Of a stretch of 64,000 bases of DNA, positions 45,053 through 53,740 are shown one piece after another. Location: positions 55,812-119,811 of the forward strand of contig NZ_BOMQ01000089.1 in assembly GCF_016862275.1 (NCBI RefSeq). The letters are read 5' to 3'. Origin of the DNA: Actinoplanes nipponensis (lineage in GTDB: Bacteria; Actinomycetota; Actinomycetes; Mycobacteriales; Micromonosporaceae). Within the stretch, counting starts at the first letter, position 1; the number at the start of each line of letters is the position of its first letter. The notes below the pieces were generated by a model. It was not told where the DNA came from. It searched no databases and was given only the letters and a program-made list of their open reading frames with translations. Position numbers and translations under genes: made by a program.

Positions 45053-46141
45053 ATGGTCCTGACGGTGGGCGTGGAGGAGGAGTTCCTGCTGCTCGACCCG
45101 GTCACCGGGGAGAACGCCCCGGTGGTGGAGAAGGTGCTGGCCGGCCTCACCGGCGCGGCCCGGGCGCAGAGCCGGCTGGAGGTCCGGCACAGCATGGTGG
45201 AGATGGTCACCGGCGTCTGCACCGGGCTGGCCGAGGTCCGCGAGCAGCTCGGCGGGCTGCGCCGGGCCGCCGCCGAGTCGGCCGCCGCCACCGGCGCCGC
45301 CCTGGTCGCGATCGGCGCCACCCCGATCGCGGACCCGCGGCGCACGGTCACCGACAACCCCCGGTTCCGGGCGATCGGGCGGCACTACGGCCCCATCGCC
45401 CACGACCCGGCGGTGTGCGGCTGCCACGTGCACGTCGGCGTGAGCGACCGCGAGCTCGCCGTCCGGGTCTGCGACCGGCTGCGGGTGTGGCTGCCGGTGG
45501 TGCAGGCCCTGACGGTCAACTCGCCGCTGTTCTCCGGCGCGGACACCGGGCACGCCAGCTGGCGGTCGATGCAGCTGGAGCGCTGGCCCGGCCTGGGACC
45601 GGCGCCGCTGCACGGCTCGGGCGCCGGCTACGACCGTACGGTGCGCACGCTGGTCGCCTCGGGCGTGATGCTCGACGAGAGCATGGTGCTCTGGTACGCC
45701 CGCCCGTCCGCCACCTGGCCCACAGTGGAGGTCCGGGTCGGCGACGTCGGCCTGACCGTCGACGACGCCGTGCTGGTCGCCGGCCTGATCCGGGGGCTGG
45801 TCGGCGCCGCCGTCGAGGACGTCGTGGCCGGGCGGCCGGCCCCGGAGGTCCCCGACCACGTGCTGCGCGCCGCGCACTGGAACGCCGCCCACGCCGGCCT
45901 CGCGGGCACGCTGCTGGACCCGGTCCGCGGCGTCGCCCGGCCGGCCTGGGACCTGGTCGGTGAGCTGGTCGCCGCCGTCACCCCGGTCCTGGCCCGGCAC
46001 GGCGACCTGGCCGGCACGCACGACGGGCTGCAGCGGTTGCGCCGGACGGGCACCGGCGCCGAGCGGCAGCGCCGGATCCTGGGCCGCACCGGCGACGTCC
46101 CGGCCACCCTGACCGAGCTGGCCCGCCTGACCGTGAGCTGA
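45053..46141 (+). CDS. YbdK-type carboxylate-amine ligase (GCS2 family)
   Basis: A 362-residue glutamate-cysteine ligase-like enzyme. Conserved start LTVGVEEEFLLLDP, SRLEVRHSMVEMVTGVC, CGCHVHVGV, RWPGLGPAP and WYARPSATWPTVEVRVGDV are signatures of the family. ATP-dependent amide-bond formation between a carboxylate and an amine is expected; weak glutamate-cysteine ligase activity is known for E. coli YbdK. ATG 45053 is preferred to GTG 45044. It is the first gene of a pair with the unknown 463-aa protein. Confidence 0.85.
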   Translation: MVLTVGVEEEFLLLDPVTGENAPVVEKVLAGLTGAARAQSRLEVRHSMVEMVTGVCTGLAEVREQLGGLRRAAAESAAATGAALVAIGATPIADPRRTVTDNPRFRAIGRHYGPIAHDPAVCGCHVHVGVSDRELAVRVCDRLRVWLPVVQALTVNSPLFSGADTGHASWRSMQLERWPGLGPAPLHGSGAGYDRTVRTLVASGVMLDESMVLWYARPSATWPTVEVRVGDVGLTVDDAVLVAGLIRGLVGAAVEDVVAGRPAPEVPDHVLRAAHWNAAHAGLAGTLLDPVRGVARPAWDLVGELVAAVTPVLARHGDLAGTHDGLQRLRRTGTGAERQRRILGRTGDVPATLTELARLTVS

Positions 46142-46310
46142 GCCGGCGACGGCGCAGATACCACGAATGTTCGGCGCGGACCGGGGTACTCGCCGCGCGG
46201 CCGCCGGCGCCGCGGACGGGACGGGACGAGGCGCCGGCCGGGTGGGACGCGGCCCGGCGACCCCGGCCGTCACCCCTGCCCGCCGTACGCCCCACCCGAA
46301 GGAGCCCGCC

Positions 46311-47702
46311 GTGACGGATCCACTGGCGCCGCCCGCTCTCGGCGCCGAGCGCGTCGTCTGCCCGGACGGCCCGGAACGGCCCCTGCTGGAGGCCGTCTCC
46401 CGGGCCCTGCTGCGGCGTGGCTGCGAGGACCTGGACCGGGTGCCGGTGCTGGGCCGGCGCGGCAACCTGCCGGGCGACCTGCGGGGCCCGGCGCTGGCGT
46501 ACGAGGACTGCGCCGAAGCCGTGCCGCTGGCCCAGGTGGACCGGGTGGACGCGGCCGCGGTGGCCGGCTGGGTCACCGGGCGCTACCCGGCCGGGCCGTA
46601 CCCGGCGGTCGTGCTGGGGTCGGCCCACGGCAGCGCGGCGCACCTGGCCGCGGCCCTCGGCGCGCCCTGGCTGCCGACCGGCTTCACCGTCCGGGTGCCG
46701 TGGCCGGGCGGCAGCGTCGGCGACTGGCCCGCGGCGATGGAGTGGGGCGCGCAGCTGGCCGACCTGATCCTGGCCGGGAACCCGGGCGTGACCGTGCGCC
46801 AGGTGCACGACCCGGCCGGGCGCGGCCCGTTGTGCGGGGCGACGGTGACCCTGCACGTGCGCTGGCAGCGGCTGCCCGCCGCGTACCGGGAGTTCCTGCA
46901 CACCGGCCTGCGGCCGGGCGGCACCGCGCTGACGCTGCGGGACACCCGGACCTGGCCGGTGCTGGAGCTGACCGACCGGCACAGCTTCCAGCTGGGCAGC
47001 CCGGCCAACGGGCTGCGGCACGAGGACCAGACGGTGGACAACCCGTCGTTCCGGCGGCTGCTGGAGAGCCTGGGCGAGGACCGCTGGTCGACGCCGCACC
47101 TGGACACGCCGCCGCGCTACGCCGAGACCGCCGGCGAGCCGGAACTCGACAGCGAGCTGCGGCGGTTCGGGGCGGACGCCGCCCGGCCGGTGCACCGGGT
47201 GCTGTACCCGGGGCCGGAGGTGCTCAGCGCCTGCGTGGCCGACCTGTACCGGGAATGGCTGGACAGCTCCGGCCGCGACAGCGACAGCTGTGTGGTGGAG
47301 AGCGGCCGGCTGATCGACCCGTGGCAGGTGCTGACCGCGGGGCTGGTGCCGTACTGGTGCGAGTCGGCGGCCCGGCCCGCGCTCGACGCCGCCGAATGGT
47401 GGCTGGCCGGCAGCCGGGCCTTCGCCGCCGTGACCGCCCTGCCGGACCCGCCCGGCACCATCTGCGACGCGTACGCCGGGGCCGCGCAGTGGCGGGCGCT
47501 CACCACCTTCGCCGGGCAACACCCGCACCTGAGCCGGACCGCGCTCAGCCGGTATCCGACGCTGCCGCTGCCGATCAGCCACGCCTCCGAGGTGCTGCGC
47601 CTGCGCCACGGACGCACCGGCGCCCCGGGCCGGTTGCCGCTGGACCATGCGGTGTCCGCGCTGCGGCGTTCCGGGTCGCGGCTGGGACTGCTCGTGGTCT
47701 GA
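46311..47702 (+). CDS. Unrecognised 463-aa protein
   Basis: GTG 46311, with AAGGAG at 7 bases, gives a soluble 463-residue protein. I do not recognise a family. The N-terminal half looks alpha/beta (YPAVVLGSAHGSAAHLAAALGAPWLPTGFTVRV; VRQVHDPAGRG); the C-terminal half has helical LREWLDS-like and WWLAGSRAFAAV segments. Several Cys are scattered. There is no signal peptide or membrane segment. It lies 169 bases downstream of the YbdK-type ligase and converges on selB with a 13-base gap. Codon use is typical of the genome, so it is a real gene. Confidence 0.6.
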   Translation: MTDPLAPPALGAERVVCPDGPERPLLEAVSRALLRRGCEDLDRVPVLGRRGNLPGDLRGPALAYEDCAEAVPLAQVDRVDAAAVAGWVTGRYPAGPYPAVVLGSAHGSAAHLAAALGAPWLPTGFTVRVPWPGGSVGDWPAAMEWGAQLADLILAGNPGVTVRQVHDPAGRGPLCGATVTLHVRWQRLPAAYREFLHTGLRPGGTALTLRDTRTWPVLELTDRHSFQLGSPANGLRHEDQTVDNPSFRRLLESLGEDRWSTPHLDTPPRYAETAGEPELDSELRRFGADAARPVHRVLYPGPEVLSACVADLYREWLDSSGRDSDSCVVESGRLIDPWQVLTAGLVPYWCESAARPALDAAEWWLAGSRAFAAVTALPDPPGTICDAYAGAAQWRALTTFAGQHPHLSRTALSRYPTLPLPISHASEVLRLRHGRTGAPGRLPLDHAVSALRRSGSRLGLLVV

Positions 47703-47715
47703 ACGGGCCGGCGGC

Positions 47716-49485
47716 TCAGCGGGGCGCGACTTCAGCGGCCGCCACCACCCGGCGGTCGTCGGCGGTGTGCCGGGTGACCCCGGTGCTGTCGAACAGCTCC
47801 AGCAGCGGCACGGCGACCCGGCGGCTGGTGTCCAGCGCCTGCCGGGCCTCGCTGACGGTGAACGGGTGCGGCAGCCGCGCCAGCACCTGCGCCGCCCGCC
47901 GCGGCGCGTCGGCGCGCAGGACGACGTTGTCCGCGAGCTGCACCACCAGGCCGGCGCGGACGGCGGCGCCGAGCTGCCGGGCGCCGAGCCCGAGCTCGGC
48001 CAGCCGGTACGCCTCCGGCGCCACGAACGGCCGGTCGCCCAGCCCGTCGAAGGCCCGGTCCACCGCCGCGACCAGCTCGGCGGGCACGCCGGCCCCGGCG
48101 GTGGAGACGCGCCCGCCCCGCGCCACCAGCGGCGGGCGCACGAGGGCCTCGACCAGCGCCCGGTCGGGCAGGCCGAGCCGGCGCCGCAGGGCCTCGACGG
48201 GGGCGCCGGGCTCCAGGGGGTGCTCCCGGGCGTGCCGGTCCACCTCCCGGGCCAGCCGCCCGGCCAGCCCGGACCAGTGCGCCGGGTCCGCGAGCCAGTC
48301 GCCGGCCACCGGGTCGCCCGGCTCCTCGACGCCCATCCGGAGCAGGTCGTCGCGGCGTACCAGCAGCCGGCGGCGCAGCTCGCCGGCCAGGTCGGGCCGG
48401 CCCGGCAGCTCGGCCAGCACGGCGGCCCGGGCCGCGGCCGCGCCCCGCCGGTCGAGCCCGGGCGGTACGACGTCCAGCACGGTCACGCCGCCGGCCACGT
48501 GGTGCCGGCCGGGATCGCGCAGCAGCGCCCGGTCCCCGATCCGCAGCGGCAGCGGGCTGTGCAGCCGCAGCCGGGCGGTGTCCGCGCCCAGCGGCCGGAC
48601 CCGGGCGCTGACGGCGGCGGATCCGATGTGCAGCGTGACGGTCGCGGGCAGCCCGGCCACCGGGTCCCCGTGCACCCGGACGTCGACCAGGTCGGTGAGC
48701 CGGAACCGGCCGGGGGTCAGCAACGCCCGGCCGCGGCCGACCGTCTCCTTGTCGACGCCGCGCAGGTTGACCGCCACCCGCGCCACCGCGCCGACCCGCC
48801 CGGCCGCGGCGCCGAGGCTCTGCAGCCCGCGCACCCGCACCGGCCGGGCGGCCCCGGTCAGCTCCAGCTCGTCGCCGGCCCGCAGCTCGCCCGCGCCGAG
48901 CGTGCCGGTGACCACGGTCCCGGCGCCCCGGACGGTGAACGAGCGGTCGATCCACAGCCGGACCGGAGCCGCCGCGTCGGGCGCGGGCAGCCGGGCGACG
49001 AGCCGGTCCAGGGCGGCCCGCAGCGCGTCGATCCCGGTGCCGGTGACGCCGCTGACCGCGACCGCCTCGACCGCCCCGAGCGAGGTGGCGGCGAGCTCGG
49101 CGCGGGCCGCCGCGGTGGCGGGCCCCGGATCGGCGAGGTCGCTGCGGGTGACGACGAGCAGGCCGTGCCGTACGCCGAGCGCGTCGAGGGCCGCGAGATG
49201 CTCGGCCGACTGCGCCCGCCAGCCCTCGTCCGCGGCGACGACGAAGACGGCGGCCGGCACCGGCCCGACCCCGGCGAGCATGGTGGCGACGAACCGCTCG
49301 TGCCCGGGCACGTCGACGAACGCGACGGTGGCGCCCGAGGGCAGCGACGTCCAGGCGAAGCCCAGGTCGATGGTCATGCCCCGGCGGCGTTCCTCGGCCC
49401 ACCGGTCGGGTTCCATCCCGGTCAGCGCGCGGACCAGCGTGGACTTGCCGTGGTCGACGTGCCCGGCGGTGGCCAGGACGTGCAT
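47716..49485 (-). CDS. selB: Selenocysteine-specific elongation factor SelB
   Basis: A 589-residue GTPase that delivers Sec-tRNA to UGA codons. The G1 motif is ATAGHVDHGKSTLVRALTG, followed by RRRGMTIDLGFAW (switch I), DVPGHERF (G3) and the G4 VTRSDL. EF-Tu-like domains II and III follow, then C-terminal winged helices (about 380-589) that bind the SECIS hairpin in mRNA. ATG 49485 overlaps the selA stop (ATGA). Its client is the TGA-containing formate dehydrogenase at 56771-60046. Confidence 0.93.
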   Translation of the reverse strand: MHVLATAGHVDHGKSTLVRALTGMEPDRWAEERRRGMTIDLGFAWTSLPSGATVAFVDVPGHERFVATMLAGVGPVPAAVFVVAADEGWRAQSAEHLAALDALGVRHGLLVVTRSDLADPGPATAAARAELAATSLGAVEAVAVSGVTGTGIDALRAALDRLVARLPAPDAAAPVRLWIDRSFTVRGAGTVVTGTLGAGELRAGDELELTGAARPVRVRGLQSLGAAAGRVGAVARVAVNLRGVDKETVGRGRALLTPGRFRLTDLVDVRVHGDPVAGLPATVTLHIGSAAVSARVRPLGADTARLRLHSPLPLRIGDRALLRDPGRHHVAGGVTVLDVVPPGLDRRGAAAARAAVLAELPGRPDLAGELRRRLLVRRDDLLRMGVEEPGDPVAGDWLADPAHWSGLAGRLAREVDRHAREHPLEPGAPVEALRRRLGLPDRALVEALVRPPLVARGGRVSTAGAGVPAELVAAVDRAFDGLGDRPFVAPEAYRLAELGLGARQLGAAVRAGLVVQLADNVVLRADAPRRAAQVLARLPHPFTVSEARQALDTSRRVAVPLLELFDSTGVTRHTADDRRVVAAAEVAPR

Positions 49486-50804
49486 CAGCGGCCCTCGGCG
49501 CGGCCGGCCACGACCGCGGCCCGGACGGCGGCGACCAGGTCGGCGTCGCGGTCGGCCGGCACGCACCGCAGGTCCAGCAGGAGCCGGCCCCGCTCGACCC
49601 GGCCGACCACCGGGGTGGGACCCAGCCGCAGCGCTTCGGCGTACCGGCCGGGCAGCGACAGCGCCCACGACGGGAGCTCGAGCTCGGGCGCCCCGCCGCC
49701 GCCGACGACCGCGACGGACTCCACCAGCTCGGCGTCGGCGTCGGCCAGCCCGGCGCGGGCCTGCTCGGTGCGGGCCCGCAGGGCGCCGGGGTCGTACCGC
49801 AGCGCCTGCCAGGTCGGCGTGGCCGGGCCGGTCAGGGTGGCCTGCAGCGCGGCGAGGGTCAGCTTGTCGACCCGCAGGGCGCGGGCCAGCGGATGCCGGC
49901 GCAGCCGCCCGACCAGCTCGGCGGCGCCCAGCAGCAGCCCGGCCTGCGGGCCGCCGAGCAGCTTGTCGCCGCTGGCGATGACCAGGTCGGCCCCGGCGCC
50001 CAGCGTGGACGCGGCGTCCGGCTCGGCCGGCAGCAGCGGGTCGGGCGCGAGCAGCCCGGAGCCGATGTCGGCGACCACCGGCACCCCGAGACCGGTCAGC
50101 TCGCCCACCTCGACGGCCCGGGTGAACCCGCGCACCACGAAGTTGGACGGGTGCACCTTGAGGATGAAACCGGTGTCCGGCCCGACGGCGGCCGCGTAGT
50201 CGGCGCGCGCGGTGCGGTTGGTGGTGCCGACCTCGCGCAGCCGCGCCCCGGTCGACTCCAGCAGGTCGGGCAGCCGGAACCCGTCGCCGATCTCGACCAG
50301 CTCACCCCGGCTGACCACGATCTCCCGGCCGGCGGCGAGCGCGGTGGCGGCCAGCACGAGCGCGGCGGCGCCGTTGTTGACCACGTGCACGTCCCCGGCG
50401 GCGGGCACCGCGGCGGCCAGCGCGGCCAGCGCGGTGCGCCCGCGCCGGGCCCGGCGGCCGGTGCCCAGGTCCAGCTCGACGTCGGTGTGCCCGCCGGCGG
50501 CGACGACCGCGGCGAGGGCGGCCGGCGACAGGGCGGCCCGGCCCAGGTTGGTGTGCAGGATGACGCCGGTGGCGTTGAGCACGGTCCGCAGCCCGCCGGC
50601 GGTGCCGGGCAGGGCGGCGACCGCGGCCGCGGCGACCTGGGCGGGCTCCAGCTCGCCGGCGCGGACCCGCTGCTGGGCGGCGACGACCGCGGCCTTGACC
50701 GGCCCACGGCCGAGCCGGGCGGCGGCCTCGACGAGCCGGGGATCGGCGAGCACCGCATCGGTACGCGGGACCAGCCTGCGCCGGTCAACCGTGGCCTCAG
50801 CCAA
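49485..50804 (-). CDS. selA: L-seryl-tRNA(Sec) selenium transferase SelA
   Basis: A 439-residue PLP enzyme that converts Ser-tRNA(Sec) to Sec-tRNA(Sec) with selenophosphate. The start is TTG 50804, fixed by a strong GGAGGAGG six bases upstream. Conserved: VLNATGVILHTNLGRAALS, VNNGAAALVLA, SRGELVEIGDGFRLPD, EVGTTNRT, VHPSNF, GSGLL and the Schiff-base lysine in IASGDKLLGGPQAG. Cotranslated with selB. Confidence 0.94.
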   Translation of the reverse strand: MAEATVDRRRLVPRTDAVLADPRLVEAAARLGRGPVKAAVVAAQQRVRAGELEPAQVAAAAVAALPGTAGGLRTVLNATGVILHTNLGRAALSPAALAAVVAAGGHTDVELDLGTGRRARRGRTALAALAAAVPAAGDVHVVNNGAAALVLAATALAAGREIVVSRGELVEIGDGFRLPDLLESTGARLREVGTTNRTARADYAAAVGPDTGFILKVHPSNFVVRGFTRAVEVGELTGLGVPVVADIGSGLLAPDPLLPAEPDAASTLGAGADLVIASGDKLLGGPQAGLLLGAAELVGRLRRHPLARALRVDKLTLAALQATLTGPATPTWQALRYDPGALRARTEQARAGLADADAELVESVAVVGGGGAPELELPSWALSLPGRYAEALRLGPTPVVGRVERGRLLLDLRCVPADRDADLVAAVRAAVVAGRAEGR

Positions 50805-50921
50805 CCCCTGCCTCCTCCGTCGCGTGCCGCCGATCCACCGTACTGCGAGCGGCCCGAGGTGGGCGGGACGGCTCACCTCGGCCAGGCGAGGAGCAGGATG
50901 ATCACGGCCGCCGGGCGTCGA

Positions 50922-52082
50922 TCACCAACCCCTCCGCTTGCTGATCTCGTCGGCGACATCCTCGACGGTACGGCCGTCGGTGTCGATCCGCACGTCGCCG
51001 ATATCGGCGCTTTCCAACGCCGCCGCCTGCGCGACCGCAGCTTCGCGCGCACGAGCCAGCACGACAGCGGGTCGGCCACGCAGCTCGTCACCGGCGATGG
51101 GTGGGCCGCCGCCCAGCCCTCGCTGCCGGATGCGCTCGGCCAATTGGTCGGGACCCGCGTGCAGCCGGTAGAGCCGCACGGTGGCGGCGGGCAGGGTCCG
51201 GAGATAGCGAAGGACCTGGCTGTGGTGCTCGACCGGGCCGACCACCACCAGGCGCCGGGCGCCGTACCCGTGGAAGTCGGCCCAGACAGCGGCGAGATTC
51301 GCCGCCTTGAGCCGGTGGTGGCCGGCATCGTGCCCGGTCGCCGGGTGGAGGAAGCCGATCTGCTGCAGGTCGACGAACCCGGTGATGTGTCCCGCACGCC
51401 GCGACCGGTCAGCCACTTCCCAGCCGATCATCGACTTGCCGACCGCCGTCGTACCGCACAGCCAGAGGATCTCACCGGGCGTTCGCGGCGGGTCCGGCCA
51501 GGGACCGGGCTGTCGGACGGGCTGGTCCGGCCACCGGTCGCGGACGGTTCGGAGTACCTCGGCGACCGTGCGCCCGGTGGTGTCCAGGACCGGGTAGTCG
51601 AGCGAACCGCGGTCGAGGACCTCCGCGTCGCGCAGCGCCGATTCCCGTTGTTCCCCGGGACGGGCCCGGGCCTCCAGGCGCCGGCGCAGCTCCGGCTGGT
51701 CACAACGCATCCGTAACACGGTGAGCGCGGCCCGCGTCAGGTACTCGGTATGGATGCCCCGGCGGGAGTCGATACATCCCGAGACGATGAGGCAGCCGGC
51801 GCCGGCCGCCGCGAAGTTGGCGACCGCACGACCGAGGATGCGCCCCTGCAGCAAGGTGCGGCCGGGATCGGACGGAATCTCCGGGAAGCACATGCCCACC
51901 TGGTCGATGTCGATGTACCCGGCTGCGGGCAGCCCGGTGAACAGCTCCCACGCCACGGCGGACTTGCCCACGCCCGAAGGGCCACACAACCACAGCACTG
52001 GAAGAGCCGGCACAGCCGGAGCATCACCCACCGCCGCGTCCGCCGGCAAACACTTTCCCGTACTCACAGCGACCGCGTCCAC
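50922..52082 (-). CDS. Tandem two-P-loop ATP-binding protein
   Basis: A 386-residue protein built of two homologous halves. Half 1 has LWLCGPSGVGKSAVAWELF, YIDIDQVG and VSGCIDSRRG; half 2 has LWLCGTTAVGKSMIGWEV, FVDLQQIG and VVGPVEHHS. Each resembles a small P-loop kinase (AAA_33/zeta-toxin-like), ending in IGDVRIDTDGRTVEDVADEI. Substrate unknown. It lies between the tRNA-Sec gene and selA on the same strand. GTG 52082 is the longest start; GTG 52067 is equally plausible. The location invites comparison with Ser-tRNA(Sec) kinase, but sequence support for that is lacking. Confidence 0.72.
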   Translation of the reverse strand: MDAVAVSTGKCLPADAAVGDAPAVPALPVLWLCGPSGVGKSAVAWELFTGLPAAGYIDIDQVGMCFPEIPSDPGRTLLQGRILGRAVANFAAAGAGCLIVSGCIDSRRGIHTEYLTRAALTVLRMRCDQPELRRRLEARARPGEQRESALRDAEVLDRGSLDYPVLDTTGRTVAEVLRTVRDRWPDQPVRQPGPWPDPPRTPGEILWLCGTTAVGKSMIGWEVADRSRRAGHITGFVDLQQIGFLHPATGHDAGHHRLKAANLAAVWADFHGYGARRLVVVGPVEHHSQVLRYLRTLPAATVRLYRLHAGPDQLAERIRQRGLGGGPPIAGDELRGRPAVVLARAREAAVAQAAALESADIGDVRIDTDGRTVEDVADEISKRRGW

Positions 52083-52105
52083 AGCTCAACGGGCGACTGC
52101 GGAGT

Positions 52106-52203
52106 GGCGGAGGCGGACGGGAATCGAACCCGCCCGGCCCAGATACTGGGCCACACCGGTTTTGAAGACCGGGAGGGGCACCAGCCACCTGAACGCCTCC
52201 GCC
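52106..52203 (-). tRNA. selC: Selenocysteine tRNA (anticodon TCA)
   Basis: A 98-base cloverleaf on the minus strand. The acceptor stem is unusually long (5' GGCGGAGGCG against CGCCTCCGCC 3'). The anticodon stem CCGGT/ACCGG carries loop CTTCAAA with anticodon TCA (52165-52163). A long variable arm GGCCCAG/CTGGGCC and the T arm CGGG-TTCGATT-CCCG follow. UCA decoding, the length and the variable arm identify tRNA-Sec. CCA is not encoded. It is divergent from selD. Confidence 0.95.
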
Positions 52204-52267
52204 GATCACCCTAGGCCGCCCGCCCCGGCCCCGCACGGCGGGATGCCCCCGGTCATGCGAGAGTGCG

Positions 52268-53281
52268 ATGGTGACGAGCACACAGGCCCGGCGGCTGACC
52301 GGGTACGCGCACGGCGGCGGCTGCGCCTGCAAGATCCCTCCCGGCGAGCTGGAGACCGTGGTCTCCGGCCTGCTGGGTGAGTCCGCGCCGCGCGGCCCCG
52401 GGGAGCTGCTGGTCGGGCTGGACGACGGGGACGACGCGGCCGTGGTGCGGATCTCCGGCGGGGTCGCGATCGTCGCCACGGCCGACTTCTTCACCCCCGT
52501 GGTGGACGACGCCTACGACTGGGGCCGGATCGCCGTGGCCAACGCGCTGTCCGACGTGTACGCCATGGGCGGCGCGCCCGTCGTCGGCATCAACCTGCTG
52601 GCCTGGCCGCGGGACGTGCTGCCGATGGAACTGGCCGCCGAGGTGCTGCGCGGCGGGTTGGCCGTGGCCCGGGAGGCCGGCTGCCACGTGGCCGGCGGCC
52701 ACAGCGTCGACGATCCCGAGCCCAAGTACGGGATGGCCGTCACCGGCATCGCCGACCCGGACCGGCTGATGCGCAACGACGCCGGGGTGGCCGGGGTGCC
52801 GCTGACCCTGACCAAGCCGCTGGGTCTCGGGGTGCTCAACAGCCGGCACAAGCGGACCGGTGAGGTGTTCCCGCAGGCCGTCGCGGCCATGACCGAGCTG
52901 AACCGGGCCGCCGCCGAGGCCGCGCTGGCCGCCGGCGTCGTGTGCGCTACCGACGTGACCGGGTTCGGCCTGCTCGGGCACCTGCACAAGCTGGCCCGCG
53001 CCAGCGGGCTGACCGCGCGGATCGACGCCGCCGCGGTGCCGTATCTCGAGGGCGCCCGGGACGCGCTGGCCGCCGGCCACGTCAGCGGCGGCACCCGGCG
53101 CAACCTGGACTGGGTGCGGCCGCACCTGGTCGCGGCCGGGGTCGGCGAGGACGAGCTGCTGCTGCTGGCGGACGCGCAGACCTCCGGCGGGCTGCTGGTG
53201 GCCGGCGAGTTGCCCGGCCACCCGGTGATCGGCGAGCTGCTGGCCGCCCACGGCGACGGGACCACGGTGCTGGTCGGGTGA
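52268..53281 (+). CDS. selD: Selenide, water dikinase SelD
   Basis: A 337-residue enzyme making selenophosphate, the selenium donor for SelA. The N-terminal glycine-rich motif HGGGCACKI holds the catalytic C19 (cysteine, not selenocysteine) and K22. Next come LDDGDDAAVV, DFFTPVVDDAYDWGRIAVANALSDVYAMGG, AGGHSVDDPEPKYGMAVTG, VCATDVTGFGLLGHL and DAQTSGGLL, all family motifs of the AIRS-like fold. It is divergent from selC, with 64 bases between. Confidence 0.95.
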   Translation: MVTSTQARRLTGYAHGGGCACKIPPGELETVVSGLLGESAPRGPGELLVGLDDGDDAAVVRISGGVAIVATADFFTPVVDDAYDWGRIAVANALSDVYAMGGAPVVGINLLAWPRDVLPMELAAEVLRGGLAVAREAGCHVAGGHSVDDPEPKYGMAVTGIADPDRLMRNDAGVAGVPLTLTKPLGLGVLNSRHKRTGEVFPQAVAAMTELNRAAAEAALAAGVVCATDVTGFGLLGHLHKLARASGLTARIDAAAVPYLEGARDALAAGHVSGGTRRNLDWVRPHLVAAGVGEDELLLLADAQTSGGLLVAGELPGHPVIGELLAAHGDGTTVLVG

Positions 53282-53426
53282 GCGCGGGGGCCGGCGCCGT
53301 CAGTGCTCTGCGAGCGCTGCGGCACACGGCCGTGCTGGCGGCGCTCGGCACCCTGGGCAGCGCCCGGCCGGCGCCCGCCGGCTGGACCACGCCGGTTGAC
53401 GACCGTCGGGAGTGGCACATCCCGGC

Positions 53427-53513
53427 AATTCCCGGTCGCTCCGGGGTGGCCGTCCCGGGTCGGGGGTACTGACGCGGCTCGCAGCCGCGCCGGTCCGATC
53501 CGGACCGGGAATT
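53427..53513 (+). promoter_or_regulatory. Structured leader: long inverted repeat with inner hairpin
   Basis: AATTCCCGGTC (53427-53437) and GACCGGGAATT (53503-53513) are perfect 11-bp complements 65 bases apart. Between them lies a 7-bp hairpin, CGCGGCT-CGC-AGCCGCG (53473-53489). The second arm ends 6 bases before the AGGAG of the next gene, so the fold could control its translation or end transcription from selD. Confidence 0.45.
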
Positions 53514-53530
53514 TCCGACAGGAGCCCCCC

Positions 53531-53740
53531 GTGACGACCGAGCCGTTCGCCCGGCGGATACCGGACCCCGACGAGCCGCAGCTGTCCCCCGCGGACATCG
53601 CCGCCGGCGAGAGGTACGCCGAGCCGCACGATCCCGGCCCCGCCGAGCAGTACGCCGGCGCGCCCGTCCCCGACCCGTGGGAGGAGGCGTCCGATGGCGA
53701 GCTGGAGCCTGGTGCCGTGCCTGGTGACCCTCAGGAGTGA
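53531..53740 (+). CDS. Small acidic hypothetical protein
   Basis: A 69-residue, Pro/Glu/Asp-rich protein from GTG 53531 with AGGAG upstream. No family is recognised and it is probably disordered. It overlaps the start of the lysin-like gene by 47 bases in another frame, an arrangement typical of phage gene pairs. Confidence 0.5.
   Translation: MTTEPFARRIPDPDEPQLSPADIAAGERYAEPHDPGPAEQYAGAPVPDPWEEASDGELEPGAVPGDPQE

Noticed and set aside
52106..52203. tRNA-Sec as attachment site of an integrated element
   Set aside because: I found no direct repeat of the tRNA 3' end and no integrase or excisionase in the neighbourhood.
53278..53472. 64-codon open frame starting in the selD stop codon
   Set aside because: There is a GTGA overlap but no Shine-Dalgarno, the sequence is low-complexity and it runs into the structured inverted repeat; no protein family is visible.
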